Assembly (NCBI GenBank): GCA_963764305.1
Contig: CAVXSD010000010.1
Location: 682,001 to 746,000, forward strand
Source of the DNA: Bog-473 sp963764305
Lineage (GTDB): Bacteria > Actinomycetota > Acidimicrobiia > Acidimicrobiales > RAAP-2
Length of the DNA stretch: 64,000 nucleotides
Direction of reading: 5' to 3'
Shown here piece by piece: positions 62,030-64,000 of this stretch. The notes under the pieces were generated by a model, which saw nothing but the letters and a program-made list of their open reading frames with translations, was not told the origin of the DNA and made no database searches. A program made the position numbers and the translations under genes. Every line of letters begins with the position of its first letter. Positions within the stretch are counted from its first letter, which is position 1.

Positions 62030-63136
62030 ATGGGGGGGTCGAAGCAAGAAGCGGGGAGTGCGAGCGAAGACGCGACCTTGGAAGAGGTCTTTGCGTCTCG
62101 CACGTTCGGACACCCGGTTCCCGAGGTTCCCGTCGTGGCGGCGGTGGTCGCTGCACCCAAGCCGTACTTCGCCCGCAATCGGTTCATCGCGTCGGGAGCG
62201 GTCGCTGCCGCCGCGCTGTCGATCGTGGCGGGGTTGAGCATCGGCTCGGGTCGGTTGAGGCCACCCGTGATCTCCGCCCGTTCGGCGGGCCCCGGCGCTC
62301 CTGATTTCGGCACAACGCCGACCACGACTGGTCCCGCGGTCGCGGCACCAGCGGCACCAGCGGGAGCGGCAAGCCCGAGCAACGCCGGAGCCGGCAATCA
62401 GCCCCAGGGCATCGCGCAACGCTCGGGCGGCGGGACACCGGTCTTGCCCGTGCATACGGTTGCCATCAGTAGTTCGTCGCCCCCGAGCGGAGGGCCCACC
62501 CTGACCGCCACCCTGACCGCGGTCGGGACGGGCTCCACCGCCCCGGCCGGGGCCGGGTCGGGTACGCCAACATCGACCCCGACAGGGACCACGGCGACGC
62601 CCACCACCACCACGACGACACCTCCGAGCACGACGACCACCATTCCGGTCTCTTCAGCGGCCGGTGGTCCCGCACCCGGAAGGGGCCTCGGGAGCGGCAG
62701 CGGGAGTGGCCTCGGGAGCGGCAGCGGGAGTGGCCTCGGAAGCGGCAGCGGGAGTGGCCTCGGGAGTGGCAGCGGGAGTGGCCTCGGAAGCGGCAGCGGG
62801 AGTGGCCTCGGGAGTGGCAGCGGGAGTGGCCTCGGGAGTGGCAGCGGGAGTGGCCTGGGAAGCGGTAGCGGGAATGGCCTCGGAAGCGGCAGCGGTAACG
62901 AGAGCGGCCTCGGAAGCGGCAACGGCGACAGCAACGGCAATGGCAATGGGCCTGGCACCTTGTCGGCTCCGGCTCCGGCTCCGGTTCCCGTTCCGCCGCC
63001 AGTCCCAGTTCCGGCCCCAGTGCAGCTCCCGCCGGAGGCGGTGCCATTCCCAGTGCCCGGCCAGGAGGACGGACACGGCCCAGGCCAAGTCAGCAGTGGC
63101 AGCCCGTTGGGTTCGACGTCCCCCGGGCGCCCCTGA
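62030..63136 (+). CDS. Membrane-anchored Thr/Pro and Gly/Ser-repeat protein
   Basis: This 368-residue protein has a short acidic cytoplasmic N-terminus (EDATLEEVFASRTFG), one membrane helix (about 52-70, FIASGAVAAAALSIVAGLSIG), and a long extracytoplasmic low-complexity region. That region has Thr/Pro stretches, then a tandem GLGSGSGS array, then a Pro/Val/Ala tail (VPVPPPVPVPAPV). No enzyme domain is visible. It may span or decorate the cell wall. ATG 62030 follows GGAGGGG. I do not recognise the family. Confidence 0.7.
   Translation: MGGSKQEAGSASEDATLEEVFASRTFGHPVPEVPVVAAVVAAPKPYFARNRFIASGAVAAAALSIVAGLSIGSGRLRPPVISARSAGPGAPDFGTTPTTTGPAVAAPAAPAGAASPSNAGAGNQPQGIAQRSGGGTPVLPVHTVAISSSSPPSGGPTLTATLTAVGTGSTAPAGAGSGTPTSTPTGTTATPTTTTTTPPSTTTTIPVSSAAGGPAPGRGLGSGSGSGLGSGSGSGLGSGSGSGLGSGSGSGLGSGSGSGLGSGSGSGLGSGSGSGLGSGSGNGLGSGSGNESGLGSGNGDSNGNGNGPGTLSAPAPAPVPVPPPVPVPAPVQLPPEAVPFPVPGQEDGHGPGQVSSGSPLGSTSPGRP
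62684..62899 (+). repeat. Nine tandem 24-base units encoding GLGSGSGS
   Basis: Units of the form GGCCTCGGGAGCGGCAGCGG plus GAGT repeat in register from 62684; further degenerate copies continue to about 62930. The first two are identical and the others differ mainly at third positions, so the array is young and likely variable in number. Confidence 0.9.
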
Positions 63137-63253
63137 CCTATTGGCGGCGGCACTGATCACGTGACGGCGGGACGAGGCCTTTGATCCCAGGGCATCGGCT
63201 GGTAAGCATGCGGATGTCGGCACTGTCGTGTCCCGGCACAAGCGAGGTCAGCC

Positions 63254-64000
<747 letters not shown>

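Noticed and set aside
62684..62930. A repeat array that might be mistaken for CRISPR
   Set aside because: The units are contiguous without spacers and encode GLGSGSGS in frame.
63151..63166. A third parS site (CACGTG core) near the window end
   Set aside because: Outside the six-base core the match to parS is poor.

Overview
The window comes from a high-GC actinobacterium. The gene order around the replication origin matches that of Mycobacterium and relatives: pcnA, DUF6049, murJ, trxB, trxA, cwlM-like, parB, parA, rsmG, jag, yidC, yidD, rnpA, rpmH, dnaA, dnaN, recF, dciA, gyrB, gyrA. Several traits suggest the Acidimicrobiia rather than mycobacteria, but this is inference: secreted GYW/ADGGIF-type repeats, a WS/DGAT acyltransferase, many leaderless starts, and a long-form dCTP deaminase. 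No tRNA, rRNA or CRISPR array was seen.

Layout. 1-7200 holds lipid and redox genes: a WS/DGAT acyltransferase with a frameshift, a DUF2505 protein, a flavin split-barrel protein, a RegX3-like response regulator, an apparent peroxiredoxin-SDR fusion, an MFS exporter and a PIG-L deacetylase. 7600-10720 is a repair cassette: a LigD-type polymerase, a PHP/HhH protein and an ATP-dependent DNA ligase. 10714-12651 is a minus-strand pair, an amidohydrolase followed by a class II aldolase. 12756-16788 is a tightly overlapping five-gene operon: thioredoxin-like protein, unknown protein, MauE/DoxX-like membrane protein, a Tat-exported Cys-rich protein fused to six propeller-like repeats, and a CcdA-like membrane protein. 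I regard it as the most unusual system here.

17200-24900 is more accessory in character and lower in GC. It contains a HAD phosphatase, a hydrolase-adenylate cyclase fusion, a broken lipoprotein esterase, a glyoxalase-fold protein, two ATPase-less Clp N-domain proteins (one with a helix-turn-helix and a doubled palindromic operator, one with a ClpX-type zinc finger), and a dihydrofolate-reductase-family protein. 24938-28281 is the rpsF-ssb-rpsR-rplI-dnaB cluster on the minus strand, with DnaA boxes before dnaB. 28384-33720 holds panB, DUF5318, padR with its operator, inositol-phosphate synthase, a CxxC alkylhydroperoxidase-fold protein and the CCA-adding enzyme. 33927-41173 holds cell-wall and thioredoxin genes, ending in a pseudo-amidase resembling CwlM.

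41704-47773 (minus) and 48019-56888 (plus) are the two arms around the origin, with two parS-like sites between parA and rsmG and a probable oriC between dnaA and dnaN. Beyond gyrA lie lepB, a D-aminoacylase, dCTP deaminase, a Gly/Ser-repeat membrane protein and the start of an aldo/keto reductase.

At least seven genes are interrupted by single-base frameshifts, including parB and the cwlM-like gene. Several lie in homopolymers or GC-rich repeats. Consensus errors in the assembly are therefore more likely than true gene decay, and apparent fusions should be read with that in mind.
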